A DNA stretch of 51,863 bases, taken from positions 1 to 51,863 of the forward strand of contig MU386005.1 of the NCBI GenBank assembly GCA_022497145.1, written 5' to 3'. This stretch comes from Rostrohypoxylon terebratum. Its lineage: Eukaryota; Ascomycota; Sordariomycetes; Xylariales; Hypoxylaceae. Numbering within the stretch: the first letter of the stretch is position 1; every line of letters starts with the position of its first letter. The position numbers were made by a program, and so were the translations under genes. Below the pieces are notes generated by a model. That model saw nothing but the letters and a program-made list of their open reading frames with translations. It had not been told where the DNA came from and did not search any database. This document shows positions 25,755 to 37,816 of the stretch, one piece after another.

Positions 25755-27438
25755 ATGACCGTAACATCTAGACCCAATGCCGGACCTCTGACCGTCCTCG
25801 TGTCGACGAGGGCCGTGCTCACTCTCCCGGACGATAGCCTCACTCTAAGCCCCGCTACCATATCTATCTCGCCTGTCACTGGCAAGATAGTAGCAATCGT
25901 GCCTGAGGTCTTGCCTCAAGCGTCGTTCCCCCCATCAACCACGTACATTAACTATGGGTCCAAACTCTTAATCCCGGGGCTTGTAGATGCTCACGTGCAC
26001 CTAAACGAACCCGGCCGGACGGAATGGGAGGGGTTTAACACCGGCACCAGAGCGGCCGCTTCCGGCGGCGTGACTACCGTTATTGACATGCCGCTCAACG
26101 CCATCCCGCCCACCACGACACTGGCAGGATTCAAGGAGAAATTAGCCGCTAGCCAGGGCCAATGCTGGGTCGACGTAGGTTTCTATGGAGGTGTTATCCC
26201 CGGAAACGCAGACGAGCTGCTTCCACTGGTCGAGGCGGGCGTTCGCGGCTTTAAGGGTTTCCTAATCGAGTCAGGTGTAAGTCTGCGCCTGCGATAAGTA
26301 GATCCTGCGCGTTTGGGTTGCTGACCGGGTAATATGATAGGTGGACGAATTCCCGGCGATCTCGTCTAACGATATCGCGCTTGCGATGAAGACGCTGAAC
26401 GGCACGCCGACGACGCTTATGTTCCATGCCGAAATGATCCCGCCGATTGCCGATTCCGTCGGTGACGCGGTGCAAGCGTCCGAACCACCCCTAGCACCGC
26501 ATGGCGACTTGAAGTCATACCAGACATTCCTCGAATCGCGACCCCCGTCCTTCGAAACCTACGCGATAGACGAGATCATCTCGCTTGCGCACCTGGCTCC
26601 AAACCTACACCTTCACATCGTGCACCTGTCCGCGACGCAAGCGATCCCTATCTTGAAGGCTGCTCGTAAATCGGGAATCGATATCACTGCCGAGACGTGC
26701 TTCCACTACTTGGGACTAGCGGCCGAGGGAGTCGAGAACGGCGATTGCAGATACAAGTGCTGTCCTCCCATCCGCGAGCAGCGCAACCAGGACGGGCTCT
26801 GGGAAGAACTAACCGCTCCTGACTCTTGCATTAAAACGATCGTCTCCGACCACTCGCCATGCACGCCCGAACTGAAGCTTCTCCCGGCCCAACGCCAGAT
26901 CATCGAAGCACCGCATATGCACCACTCCGACTCGGGTGTTGACATGACAGCCGATCTGGCCTTGCCGGCAGAAAAGCAAGCAACCCCAGTCGCGAAAGAA
27001 GTCGGCGATTTCTTCGCAGCATGGGGCGGCATCTCGTCCGTGGGCCTCGGCCTCCCCATCCTCCACACCGCGGCCCTACAGCGCACCAAAGCCGGCAGCG
27101 CCTCCGCCTCCGCGCCCGCCCTCGGGCTCCTGGACATCGTGCGTCTGTGCAGCGTAGCAACGGCGAAGCAGGTGGGGCTCTCGCACCGCAAGGGCGCGCT
27201 CAAGGTCGGCATGGACGCGGACGTCGCCGTGTTCGACGACGCGGAGGAGTGGGTGCTCCGGTCCCACGGCATGCTCTGGAAGAACAAGTGCTCGCCGTGG
27301 GAGGGCCGCCGCTTCGCGGGCCGCGTTCGCGAGACGTGGGTCCGTGGTCACAAGGTGTTCGAGCTCGGCGGCGCGAACGGCGGGTTCGTTGGCGGGAAAC
27401 CGGTTGGCGAAGCTATTACGGAGAAGAGGGTTGCTTGA
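25755..27438 (+). CDS. Allantoinase (EC 3.5.2.5)
   Basis: Amidohydrolase that opens the hydantoin ring of allantoin to allantoate, a step of purine/ureide catabolism giving nitrogen. Two exons are inferred, 25755-26276 and 26341-27438, split by a 64 bp intron with a GTAAGT donor; the product is 539 aa. The start is the first in-frame ATG (25755); the open frame upstream of it has no ATG. Metal ligands expected for the dihydroorotase-like fold are visible: His80 and His82 in DAHVHLNEPGRTEWEG, Lys168 (carboxylated) in GFKGFLIESG, His203 in FHAE, His269 in IVHLS and Asp344 in SDHSPC. The EPGRTEWEG signature and length favour allantoinase over dihydropyrimidinase or dihydroorotase. A low-complexity Ala/Ser stretch near residue 445 is the only oddity. 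GATA sites upstream suggest induction under nitrogen limitation. Confidence 0.95.
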
Positions 27439-30400
27439 GCGAGGGATTCTCTCTTCTTTCGATAGAGTAGGTACTCGGGCATCTTAGCACGTCATCGGCT
27501 TATTGGGTGGTGATGGAGCGAATGGAGGTACAATACACCCCTGCCAAGACCCGGGCGCGGGGTGCTTGTGAGGGGTTAGGGTTAGGGGATCTCGATCATT
27601 ATGGAGAGAGACATTAACAGGTAGAGTAGGTGGAGAGATGGGTGATGAACGGTGAGAAACAGAACATCGTGACGACCTTGACGAATGCACGTAAGGAATT
27701 CCCCTAATTGCTATTGCATGGCCTGCGAATGTGTTATGGAGTTTGGGGGTTCGAGAAATGGATGGCTGATTTTACGGATCGGGTACGATGATTAAGAGTT
27801 TAAACTACCTAGGACTAGGACCTAGATAGAACTGAATCAAAGACTTATTAAAGGCTTGAAATTCGTTTACGGATTACAGTAAAGGTTCTAATGATGGGCG
27901 GTGTGATATTGGGTGAGGGCGAGGGGTTAAGGGCGCCTTCATGCGGCAGCTAGCAGCACGCGAATTGACGTGATTTCCTTGCACTCCCGTAGATGTGATG
28001 TACGATACAGGTGTGTCCTGCGGACTTTGTTGGAATTGATACTCCGGCAGGCTTATTGGTGAATCTTCCCCAAAGAACTCCGATGGATACAGGCATCCGA
28101 CGACTTTGGGATGGATGTGCGGCTTCTTTCCATTTCGGTCGGGCAAATTGCATGGGGCATGGTTACGTGGACATTGGAGAACAGTGGGAGATTTATGGAA
28201 TTCATCATTGAATTAATTATTGGAAGCTTACCTACTTGACTGCTTCGTATTAAAACAGTCAATGATTGCTTCGATATTTCTATTATTCGGGTAGAACCGG
28301 CGTTTGACTTGATGCTGTTGGTTGAATTTGCAATGAATGATTTGCTTTTTCTGGTAGATACACCATCCAAATGTCTCGGAGTTTCAAGTAGGAAACCAAT
28401 AGGTAGAATAAAAGACCACACCCCACATTTTTATTTTTTTAAATTTTGATATGCTGTAATTACAGTCTATTATTTCGTAGCATTGGAAAGATTACATAAT
28501 TATGTTGATTTTGCTAAGCGAGATGCGACTACCTACACTAGCACTTGGTTTGTTTACTTCGGCAAGAACATTACCTATTACGGTGGTTTTGCTCAGTACA
28601 GAGTACATAGTATGAGAGATGACGGATGTTTCACAATCCCGAAGACCCCACTCATTAAGAGTGTATTTAGATAAGCATAACCGATGCTTATATCGGGTGG
28701 CTACCGGGTGGCTATCGGAAAGCTATCATTTTTCGGCAGGTATCTCTCGTGGCTACCCCACCCTACCCACCTTATCCACTGTACCCACCAGAGTCCCCGC
28801 TTTAATTGCCTTAAACCATCTTCAGTAATTTTATCGAAACTTATCCAGAACAACTTTTCTCAATTCATCTCGGCCCCTTCTGCCCCTTTGAAGATCAACG
28901 GTAAAGAACTCCCCTCGTCATCTTGGCCAACATGTTAATTGGTGTTCCGTCACCAACAATGAGAGGTGCTCATGGTACCTCGCTTATGTCTCAGTTAGAA
29001 TCGGAGAAAATAGAAATTTGTTCTCATTTCGCACCCTCAGACTATTCCTCCATCCTTTCGCACCGTTACGATTCGTATAATAAACTAAATATTCAGCTTG
29101 TCTATTCCTATTCAGCGGCTAAGCAGTAAGGGCAATACATAGTAAGACATTTCCAAACGCTAGTCCTAGTCTTGTCCCGGTCTTTGTCCCAGTCTCCGTC
29201 CCTTTTCACATGGCAGTCGTGACAAAGCGTCATGCGCACGTCCTTGTCAGAACTCGTCAGCCGGTCCGAGGCTGGCAGGCTGGCTAGCGACGCATGAAAT
29301 GCAACCAACCTTCAACCCCAGCTTTGTGGCTTGACGCTTGCCCTTGCGGGGCCAGTGCGAACATCACTAGTGACTACATAGTACTAGGTACACAGCAACC
29401 TACTAGGTAGAATCTAGATCGCAATAGCGACATCTCGGCTGTGCAAGCGAGGCGGAACTTTTCACCTTTAGACATCTCACAACATGAAAGCTTCAAATGC
29501 ACCACACGGGATCTCTCCATGCGTCGCACGAACTACTGCATAGTAGAGAAACTAATGCCACTAGGTGTCTTCATCGTATACCTTCTGCTTATAGCCAAGT
29601 TGTGTAGGAAGGCCAGGAATTCTTCCTGTCATTGTCAAAGCACGCGAATAGATATTCACGAGCTCTAAACAGTGAATGCAGGTCGTTGGTAAGAATTATC
29701 GAATTGGAACTGGTATGCTTACCGAATCTAGACTCGCTTAATAGACAATACATATGCAAGTCAAGGCTTGGCTCGTGGGACTGGATCATCATCAATTATA
29801 TTATCCAGAGAATTCCAAAGACTAGAACCTACTTCGTATACTATGTATATCCTATATATCGCCCTGCAAGACTATCTAACATGCACACAGCCCAACCAGG
29901 CGCTCGGATTGGGCTGAACTGAAGTGGTAGGTAGCATCCTGCAATGCTACCATGAACAGCTTGGTTTGGTTATCCCCAAGACCCTATGACCTAAGAGGGA
30001 AAGACAATCTCTGTCGGTTAGCATCCGTCCCACCAAAAAGCCAACTTCGCTTAACGTCTCGAAGGTCCCTTTACAGCATTTACAGCATTTACAGCATTTA
30101 CAACCTTTATAGCCTTTAACAGCGCCTACCTTAACACGTACTCGCCTGCGCACGATCGTATTTTTAGTAGCATGGACTTAGATATGCGCTATTATCATTA
30201 TGGTAGTACTTCGTAGTATTATCAAAGTCGAAAGCTGCACAAAGGGATACATACTATTATGGATATCAGGTAAATACCTATCTTTGTCCTGAAGACTGGA
30301 GGGCCGAGGCACCTGATCTTTTAGTAACATTAGAATTATTAAATCAAATGTTAGGACGATCCACTGACTAAACTGCACATAAGCAACTCACCGCTAATAC

Positions 30401-31041
30401 AGAGAAGCATACATAGTAGTACATACCACCAGTGCTACAATATGTATTGTACAATGTACATTGTCATCAAGTATCGGGTCGAATCGTGATCCCCAGCCGC
30501 TGGGAACGAACCGCCCTCGGTAAACGTAAACTTACTACTATGTACGCACTATGTGGTACTATGTAGTCCCCAGTGGCAATCGGTTGCACACCTGCTACCT
30601 GCAGCGGTCCCATGTTCCCAATTAAGGATCGTGACTAGGATCATAGCTTTAGATTGTTTGCTGGCTCGCGTGGGATTGATCCTAGTCAGACTGATGTTGC
30701 ATCTTATGTACATTACACCACACAGCAGCTATTTTGCGGCAAATGGGGCGACTATACGCTCGCGATCTTTCGAGGTTTTTTTTCTTTACTTCTCCCACAC
30801 CAAACCTCGACCGAAACGTGTTTGCTTCTTCGCGGTACCAGTATATAGGTACGGCTACTAGCAACATCGCAGGGACAACGCACAGATGTGTCGTTATCGA
30901 GGAGATTTCACTTGTTCAGCACCAGGAATGTCATAGCTACTCAAGCTATTGTTGAGCCTCCGTGCCCTAAAGGCCTCACATCACTAGGATACATCTTTGG
31001 GGAACTAATACATCTCGGCAATATATTATTTCGTGTCGGAA
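27439..31041. other. Intergenic region, 3.6 kb
   Basis: No gene is supported; open frames are below about 125 codons without motifs. Its left end is the allantoinase 3' flank, including a chance telomere-like double TTAGGG at 27576-27587. Its right end is the ABC transporter promoter, with a T-rich and pyrimidine-rich leader at about 30777-30800. A decaying 9-bp tandem repeat lies at 30070-30123. Confidence 0.6.
30070..30123. repeat. Degenerating 9-bp tandem repeat (TTTACAGCA)
   Basis: Three exact TTTACAGCA units at 30070-30096 are followed by three increasingly divergent units (TTTACAACC, TTTATAGCC, TTTAACAGC) in register. Read on the minus strand it gives a Lys-Cys-Cys repeat, which I take as a by-product rather than a gene. 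Confidence 0.85.
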
Positions 31042-34000
31042 ATGGCATCCTCAACTCCAGATACCGCACCCCCGATCCAGGACGAGAAACTCGGCGAAAA
31101 AATGGTTATGATAGATATCGAGAAAAACGCACCCCGGAGCTCTGTTTCAACGTCGATGGATCTTCCCCAACCGGAACCGGCACAGCGACTATCCTTGTCG
31201 GCCGCCAATCACTTATCACTAGACGATGTCGAAGCTGTCGACGTTCAGATCCGGGACCTGTCCGTCACCGTCGATACGTCGCCTTCGATCTGGGAGCCTG
31301 CAACATACCCCGACTTGATGAGCGGGAAAGGTCGTGATGGTCCGACGACGAAAACCCTCCTTAGCTCTGTCAACGCATCCCTGGAGCCAGGAACTCTTAC
31401 GGCTATTCTTGGCGGCAGTGGCTCAGGCAAAACGACTTTATTAAACACAATCGCGGAACGCATGTTTAGCTCCCGACTTTCTCGAACCGGAACCGCCAGG
31501 TTTAATGGACAGGAAGGCGTGCACTCCATCAGACACGCTTATGTGATGCAACAGGATATTCTGCTTCCGACCCTGACCGTGCGAGAGACATTAAGGTACT
31601 CGGCAAATTTGCGACTACCGCCGCCAACGACGGAGGAGGAACGGATGAGGATCGTGGAGGAAGTCATCCTCGAATTGGGATTGAAGGATTGCGCGAACAC
31701 AAGGATCGGAAACAATCAGCATCGGGGGTGTAGCGGTGGCGAGAAGCGAAGGACGAGTATCGGCGTACAGCTCTTGGCGAACCCATCGATTCTCTTCTTG
31801 GACGAACCGACGACAGGATTGGATGCGACAAGCGCTTATCAACTTGTCAGAACTCTAAAGACATTAGCGAGCAAGGGCCGGACGATCATTACGACGATTC
31901 ACCAGCCGCGTTCCGAAATATGGGACCTGTTCGATAACCTTGTGATCCTATCTAGGGGAAGCCCCGTGTACTCCGGGCCTATGAAAGGATGTATCTCGTG
32001 GTTTTCGGACCTCGGCTTTCAACTACCTCCATTTGTGAATCCGGCAGAATTCCTGATCGATCATGCCGCGATCGATAACCGCAGTCCGGAGCTCGAGGAG
32101 GAAAGTACGGCAAGAGTTCGGCGTCTGAAGGCAGCATGGAACGAGGAGTCGAAGAAGCTTTTCCCGCCCCCTACTTCCGAGCAGGCTTCCGAGATAAAGA
32201 ACAAACCCAAGAGGCCGAGGATGGAGCAACACGCGGGCTTCTTCCGTCAGGTGCGAGTGCTAACAGACAGGACGCTGAAAGTCACATACAGAGATCCGCT
32301 GGGAATGGCCGGTTCTATACTGGAAGCTATCTTCATGGCGATTATCACCGGCTACGTCTTTTACAACCTCGGCAGAGATCAGTCGGGCATCCGATCCAGA
32401 GAAGCCGCGCTGTATATCTCAGTAGGCCTCCAAGGCTACTTGTTCTTGACATTCGAGATTTACCGTCTAACGATGGATATACCGACATTCGACCGGGAGA
32501 ACAGCGAGGGCTGCGTAACTGCACTTCCCTTCATCATATCTCGCCGACTCGCGCGTCTCTTCACGGAGGATATACCCGTCCCGTTTCTGTTCAGCGTCAT
32601 CTACTACTTCATGGTGGGCTTCGACCGCGACGTGTCGAAATTCTTCACGTTTTTCTCCATACTTCTGCTGAACCATTACATCGCTGTCGCGCTGGCGGTT
32701 TCGTCGGTCGCGGCTGTGAGACATTTCCCGGGGGCCAGCTTGATCGCCAATCTTGCGTACACGCTGCAGAGCATGGCTTGTGGATATTTCATACAGAGTA
32801 ACACAATCCCCGTGTACGTGAGGTGGACGAAGTATATCACCTACACCGTAAGTAAGGTTCATGCTTACTCGGGGACTTTGCTAATGGTGGGATAGTACTA
32901 CGCATTTGGTGCCCTCTGTGGTAATGAGTTTAAAGACAGCTTCTACGATTGTCCCGAGCCTGGTGGGGAGTCAAATCCAGCCTGCAAATCGTACACTGGG
33001 CAGTACATAATGGACAACCTCGGATTCCCGCGAGATTGGATTACGCGGCCGATCATCGCTATGCTAGGCTTTGTCCTTCTGTTCTTCGTCACATCCTGGG
33101 TCGGCTTAGCATTCGTGAAGGTGGAGATGTCAATAGCTCGAGCTCGAGCATCGGACACCGATCTTTCGGCTGGAAAAGAGAAAATGAATGCGAGGTCCAT
33201 CCACGAAGTTCGGGCGATCGATGTTGGTCTGGATGAATTCTCTCTTAAGTTGGATAAGCGATCTGCGACTGGAAAGAAGCTGCCGACTAAGACGATCCTA
33301 AACCCCGTTACGGCAACATTCCAAGCCGGTACGCTTAATGTGATTATGGGTCCATCTGGTTCGGGAAAGACGAGCTTGCTTAATTCTATGGCGATGCGGC
33401 TACATAGCACGATCGGGACTCGGTATAAATCATCCGGCAAGTTGACCTTCAACAACGCTGTGCCATCAGACTCTGTGGTACGATCGATAGTATCTTATGT
33501 CTGTCAAGACGACGATGCGCTACTTCCGTCTCTCACTGTCCGAGAAACGCTTCGCTTTGCAGCCGGTCTTCGTCTTCCCTCGTGGATGAACAAGTCGGAA
33601 AAGAACCAACGAGCCGAGGACGTGTTGATAAAAATGGGTCTTAAAGACTGCGCGGACAACTTGATCGGAAACGAGATGGTCAAAGGTATTTCCGGCGGAG
33701 AAAAGAGGCGAGTTAGTATCGCCATACAGATTCTTACCGATCCTCGTGTTTTGCTACTAGATGAACCGACAAGTGGACTGGACGCATTCACGGCAAGCAG
33801 TATCTTGGAAGTGCTGCAGGGTCTAGCAAGAGAAGGACGCACGCTTATCCTAACGATACACCAAGCTAGGTCTGATATATTCAACCATTTCGGAAATGTG
33901 CTGCTTTTGGCTAGAGGAGGTTCACCTGCGTATGCGGGCGCTGCAAAGGACATGCTACCGTATTTTAGCAGTTTGGGGTATCAATGCCCTCAACATACTA

Positions 34001-35262
34001 ATCCCGCCGACTTTGCGCTCGATCTCATAACCATAGATTTACAAGAGGCTCGGAGGGAAGCTGAGAGTCGGGAGAAGGTTAAGAGGCTTATTGAATCGTG
34101 GACTAGAATCATGAACCAGCCCCAGTCGGAGAAGACACAAGTTATCCCACGACTATCGGATATCAACGAGACGCGAGAGTCGGGTATCGAATCGACATCT
34201 GAAAAGGGGCCGAGAAAGACAAATGAGGAGATTATTACGGACGTGTCAGCAGAAGCGAGCGGAGCCGATCAAGAACAAACCGCTGATTCAGACGAAACAC
34301 TCGAAAAACGGCTTTCTAACCCACTTCCTCGCCGTTCGCTGAATAAGACCGCTCTGGCGACACCAGCTGAGCTAGGTGCGATGGCGCACAAGCGCGCATC
34401 CTTCGTGACCGCATTCCCGATATTAGTACATCGCGCGATGATCAACCTCCAGCGACAACCGCCTCTGCTACTAGCGCGCATCATGCAAGTCCTAGGCCTA
34501 GCCATCATCCTCGCTCTCTTCTTCGCACCCGTGCACAACGACTACTACAGCATCCAGAACCGGGTGGGATTCATCCAAGAAATCGGGGCCTTCTACTTCG
34601 TGGGCATGCTGCAGAACGTCGCCGTGTACCCCGCAGAGCGCGAGGTCTTCTACCGCGAAGACGACGACGCGGTGTACAGCGTCGAAGCCTTCCTGTCCAC
34701 ATACACGATCCTGGAAGTGCCGTTCGAGATCGCAGCGTGTCTGCTCTTCAGCATCCTGGCGGACTTCGCGGTGGGGTTCCCGCGCACAGCGGAGATGTAC
34801 TTCGTGTACGCGTTCTGCTGCTTCGGCATCGTGTCGTGCGGCGAGAGCCTGGGCATCATGTTCAACACGCTCTTCAACCACACCGGCTTCGCCGTCAACG
34901 TCATCTCCATCCTGCTCTCCGTCGCCCAGATCATGGCCGGCATCATGTCCATCGACATGCCCGAGCTGTTCAAGGCGTTCAACTACGTCAGCCCGCTTAA
35001 GTATGCCACGGCCGCGCTCGCGCCCTTCACGCTGAGGGGTGTGACGTTCACGTGCGATGACGCGCAGAGGCTGCCGGATGGGCGGTGTCAGATCGAGACT
35101 GGGGAGCAGGTCTTGGATCTGTATAAGCTGAACGTGAACCCGTACGTTAATCTAGGGGCGTTGGGAGCCGCTATCGTGGTGTATAGGCTCGTGGCGTGGT
35201 TTTTACTGCGGCTGGTTAGGACGCGGTGGAAGAGCGTTGTCGAGAAGACGAGGAAGTCGTAA
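31042..35262 (+). CDS. Full-size ABCG (WHITE-type) transporter, YOL075C-like
   Basis: Membrane ABC transporter with two NBD-TMD halves, both of the White type. Two exons are inferred, 31042-32847 and 32896-35262, joined over a 48 bp intron (GTAAGT donor); the product is 1390 aa. The start is the ATG at 31042. NBD1 has Walker A GGSGSGKTT at about 124-132, signature CSGGEKRR and Walker B LFLDEPTTGLD at about 251-261. NBD2 has Walker A GPSGSGKTS near 753-761, signature ISGGEKRR and LLLDEPTSGLD. Both halves keep the LLPTLTVRETLR or LLPSLTVRETLR segment after the Q-loop. Each half ends in a block of about six hydrophobic segments. A charged, Ser/Glu-rich linker precedes the second TMD. The domain order matches the yeast YOL075C type rather than the PDR5 multidrug type. 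The substrate is unknown (lipid or xenobiotic are guesses). No neighbour ties it to a cluster. Confidence 0.95.
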
Positions 35263-36651
35263 GGAGATCCTTATCCTCGTCCTCATCCCCATCCTCATAC
35301 ATACGTCATTGAAGGGCGTTGAGTTTACGGTACATATTGCTGTTATTATTCGCATTGCACATAACTTGGAAAAGCGGTAGTTGTCCACGCGGCTATCGGT
35401 ACATACATAATGAATGAAAAGATTCTTTACTTCGAACAAGTCTGGCCTATATCCTATGATCCTATGATTCGGCTTTATTGATATCCGTAGTAGTTTTGAG
35501 AAGTAGTCTGAATCGTGAAATATCGGTATAGGTTGGATCGCCAACGCGCCATCCGAAGGAGGTGTCAACTCCGTCTTAACTATCGTATCGAGATTGCTTC
35601 TAGCTGCCTACCTGGGTTAACTTATGTAAGTGAGGCCGCTAGGGAGATCTAACTGCTAATCCTCCCTACGCGGTCATTAATAAGCTTGCTCATCTAACAT
35701 GATCCACGTTTTAACACGGTAAAAGTTCTTCTCTAGTCTCCGGCCATTTCGGTTATGAAGGTTTTTTTATGTTGGTATATTAGTAACCTTGAAGTGAAAA
35801 GTTGTTGTCCCCGATGCAGAAATGCCTTAAACGCCGAAAGGGAATAGGCTCACAGGCCCTAAACACCTCCGCCCGATTCGGAACTGTGGATGCGGGCGCT
35901 CCCTAACATGCATGGATGTAGGTACTATGGACATACCTAGCAAACCCCTAGAACCCTCCCATACTTGCTAGATTGCCGTCAAGGTTCTTTTTTAGACTCG
36001 GATGAATTCCCTGCCGTTTGTGGTGACGGGCGGCCAATTAGAGGGGAGGGAAGTCGGTAATGGGCTGGGTTGGCGCCGGAGGTACTGCCGCTAGGACAGC
36101 CGCTAGGCCGCTAGACACGCAGAGCAGGTTGGTTTGTGATTGGTAGGCGGAGCTAAGCTGCTTTGACATGTGGAACGCCGGCGGGGTAATTGCCGATTCT
36201 TGTGGCGGGCTTGGTGGGATAGGGTAGCTTTTAGGGAGGGAAAGGTAGGTACCTAGCTAGGAATAAGTGCAGCTATTACTGAAGAGGCCATTCTGGGTAG
36301 TAGCTGGAGGTACAGATTACTAGGTACAGGGGATGAAATTCTATGAGTTTCTTAGCCATCGTCATACGAGTGTGTGAATTGTCAAAATCGACATAATCAA
36401 GAAATGGTGAATTTTAGTATATAAAATCTGGACGTCATCGATTTAAGAGGTCATCGTTAAATCTTCCCAGTATAAACACTAACCCTCCAAACTCAAGAGC
36501 TTATAATAAACAGAATATTTGAAATATTTCACATTTAGAGACTTACCTAATTATCACTTGGCTCATTTTCAAAATAGCTCAGCTCAAACTACGTCATCTC
36601 ACTAAAAACATCCTCGTTCTATAATAAATCTCAGCTGAAAACACCGACGCA
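35263..36651. other. Intergenic region, 1.4 kb
   Basis: This holds the 3' flank of the ABC transporter and the promoter of the DJ-1-like gene. Only short open frames are present. TAGGTACCTAGCTAGG-type words occur at about 36243-36260, and a TATA-like element at 36418-36426. Confidence 0.55.
36418..36426 (+). promoter_or_regulatory. TATA-like element of the DJ-1-like gene
   Basis: TATATAAAA lies 226 bp before the ATG at 36652, a plausible TATA box if the 5' UTR is about 200 nt. It is motif only; the transcription start is not known. Confidence 0.35.
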
Positions 36652-37527
36652 ATGGCGCCCAAGGTCCTCGTCGTCCTAACCTCATACGGCTTCATCGAAA
36701 GCGCCGGCAAGCCCACCGGTTGGTACCTGGTACGTTCCCAAATCCCAATCCCCATCCCAATCATCCAGCCTCCATCCATTCCATTCCATTCCGCTCCGCT
36801 CCCCCTCCACAGCTCAATCCTTCGCATCCCTCGTGCCGCACATCCGGACCTATCACACCTTACCTACCTAGTACCTAGGTAATCAACCACTATTAACGAC
36901 ATTCGTAAGCCTGAATTCGCCCACCCCTACGACGTCCTCGCGAAGAAAGGCGTCGAGATCGTAACCGCGTCGCCCAAAGGCGGCGTCGCGCCCCTGGACC
37001 CGGGCTCCGTCGAGATGTTCAAGTCCGACGCCAGCGCCTCGACCTTCCACGCGACGCAGTCCGCGCTCTGGGAGCACACGGCCCCGATCTCGACGTACCT
37101 GGGGCGGACGTCCGAGTTCGCGGGGCTGCTGTACCCGGGGGGCCACGGGCCGATGTTCGACCTCGCCACCGACGCCGACTCGATCGCGCTCATCAACGAG
37201 TTTGTCGCCGCGGGAAAGCCCGTCGCCGCTGTGTGTCATGGCCCCGCCGTGTTCGTGAATGTGGAGTTGCCGGACGGGAAGAAGCTGCTCGAGGGGAAGG
37301 AGGCTACGGGGTTTAGTAACGCCGAGGAAGAGGCGGTGGGGATGACCGCGCATATGCCGTTTTCGCTCGAGGACCGCATTAAAGCGGCCGGCGCGACGTA
37401 TAAGAAGGCCGAGGAGCCGTTTGGCCCGTTGGTGCTGGTCCAGGATGGTGGGAAGTTTATTACGGGACAGAATCCGGCGAGCTCGGTGGGTGTTGGGGAG
37501 GCGCTTGCGAAGGCTATTGGGGTTTAG
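36652..37527 (+). CDS. DJ-1/PfpI family protein, Hsp31/glyoxalase III-like
   Basis: Cytosolic class I glutamine-amidotransferase-fold protein. Hsp31-like members convert methylglyoxal to lactate without glutathione or act as chaperones. Two exons are inferred, 36652-36729 and 36910-37527, encoding 231 aa, the usual Hsp31-like length. The 180 bp intron is the longest I infer here; it ends GTAAG/C and carries a TTAAC branch-like word. Catalytic residues expected for the family are visible: Cys135-His136 in the nucleophile elbow AAVCHGPAVF, and Glu28 in PEFAHPY, which is only restored by splicing. His105 lies in YPGGHGPMFD. Reading through the intron would stop after 76 codons. The 3' end converges on the TPR gene 289 bp away. 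Activity as glyoxalase rather than chaperone or protease is inference. Confidence 0.93.
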
Positions 37528-37650
37528 GTTGTGTATGTGGAGTGGGGTGAAGGATAAAGGGGAAGGAGGAGGGTGAGGTGGTTTGAGCAAGTAAAATGAT
37601 ACCAATCGTTACACGTTCAAAGACGCCGGGGAAGGATCTGTGCATGCATA

Positions 37651-37656
37651 AATAAA
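37651..37656 (+). terminator. Possible poly(A) signal of the DJ-1-like gene
   Basis: AATAAA lies 124 bp after the stop codon at 37527. Fungal poly(A) signals are weak, so this is tentative. Confidence 0.3.
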
Positions 37657-37816
37657 TGAATGAATGATAATCTAAATACCGATATTTTTTAATTTTTGTC
37701 ATTCCACGCTCGCTATGCCCTAGGCCCCTAGTATCTATGCTCGTTCTCCCTAGCAATGTTTACGAATAACACGCTTCCAAGGTGAGGTAATCCATATCTA
37801 TACGTCCATATGAACC

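Noticed and set aside
26706..27287. 193-codon antisense frame inside allantoinase
   Set aside because: GC-rich third positions on the sense strand create such antisense frames; the product lacks any motif.
27572..27588. Telomere-like GGGTTAGGGTTAGGG
   Set aside because: Only two units in an interior spacer; too short to mean a telomere or interstitial telomeric array.
29947..30153. Cys-rich (KCC repeat) small protein on the minus strand
   Set aside because: The repeats are explained by the 9-bp DNA tandem array; there is no signal peptide and no ATG context supporting expression.
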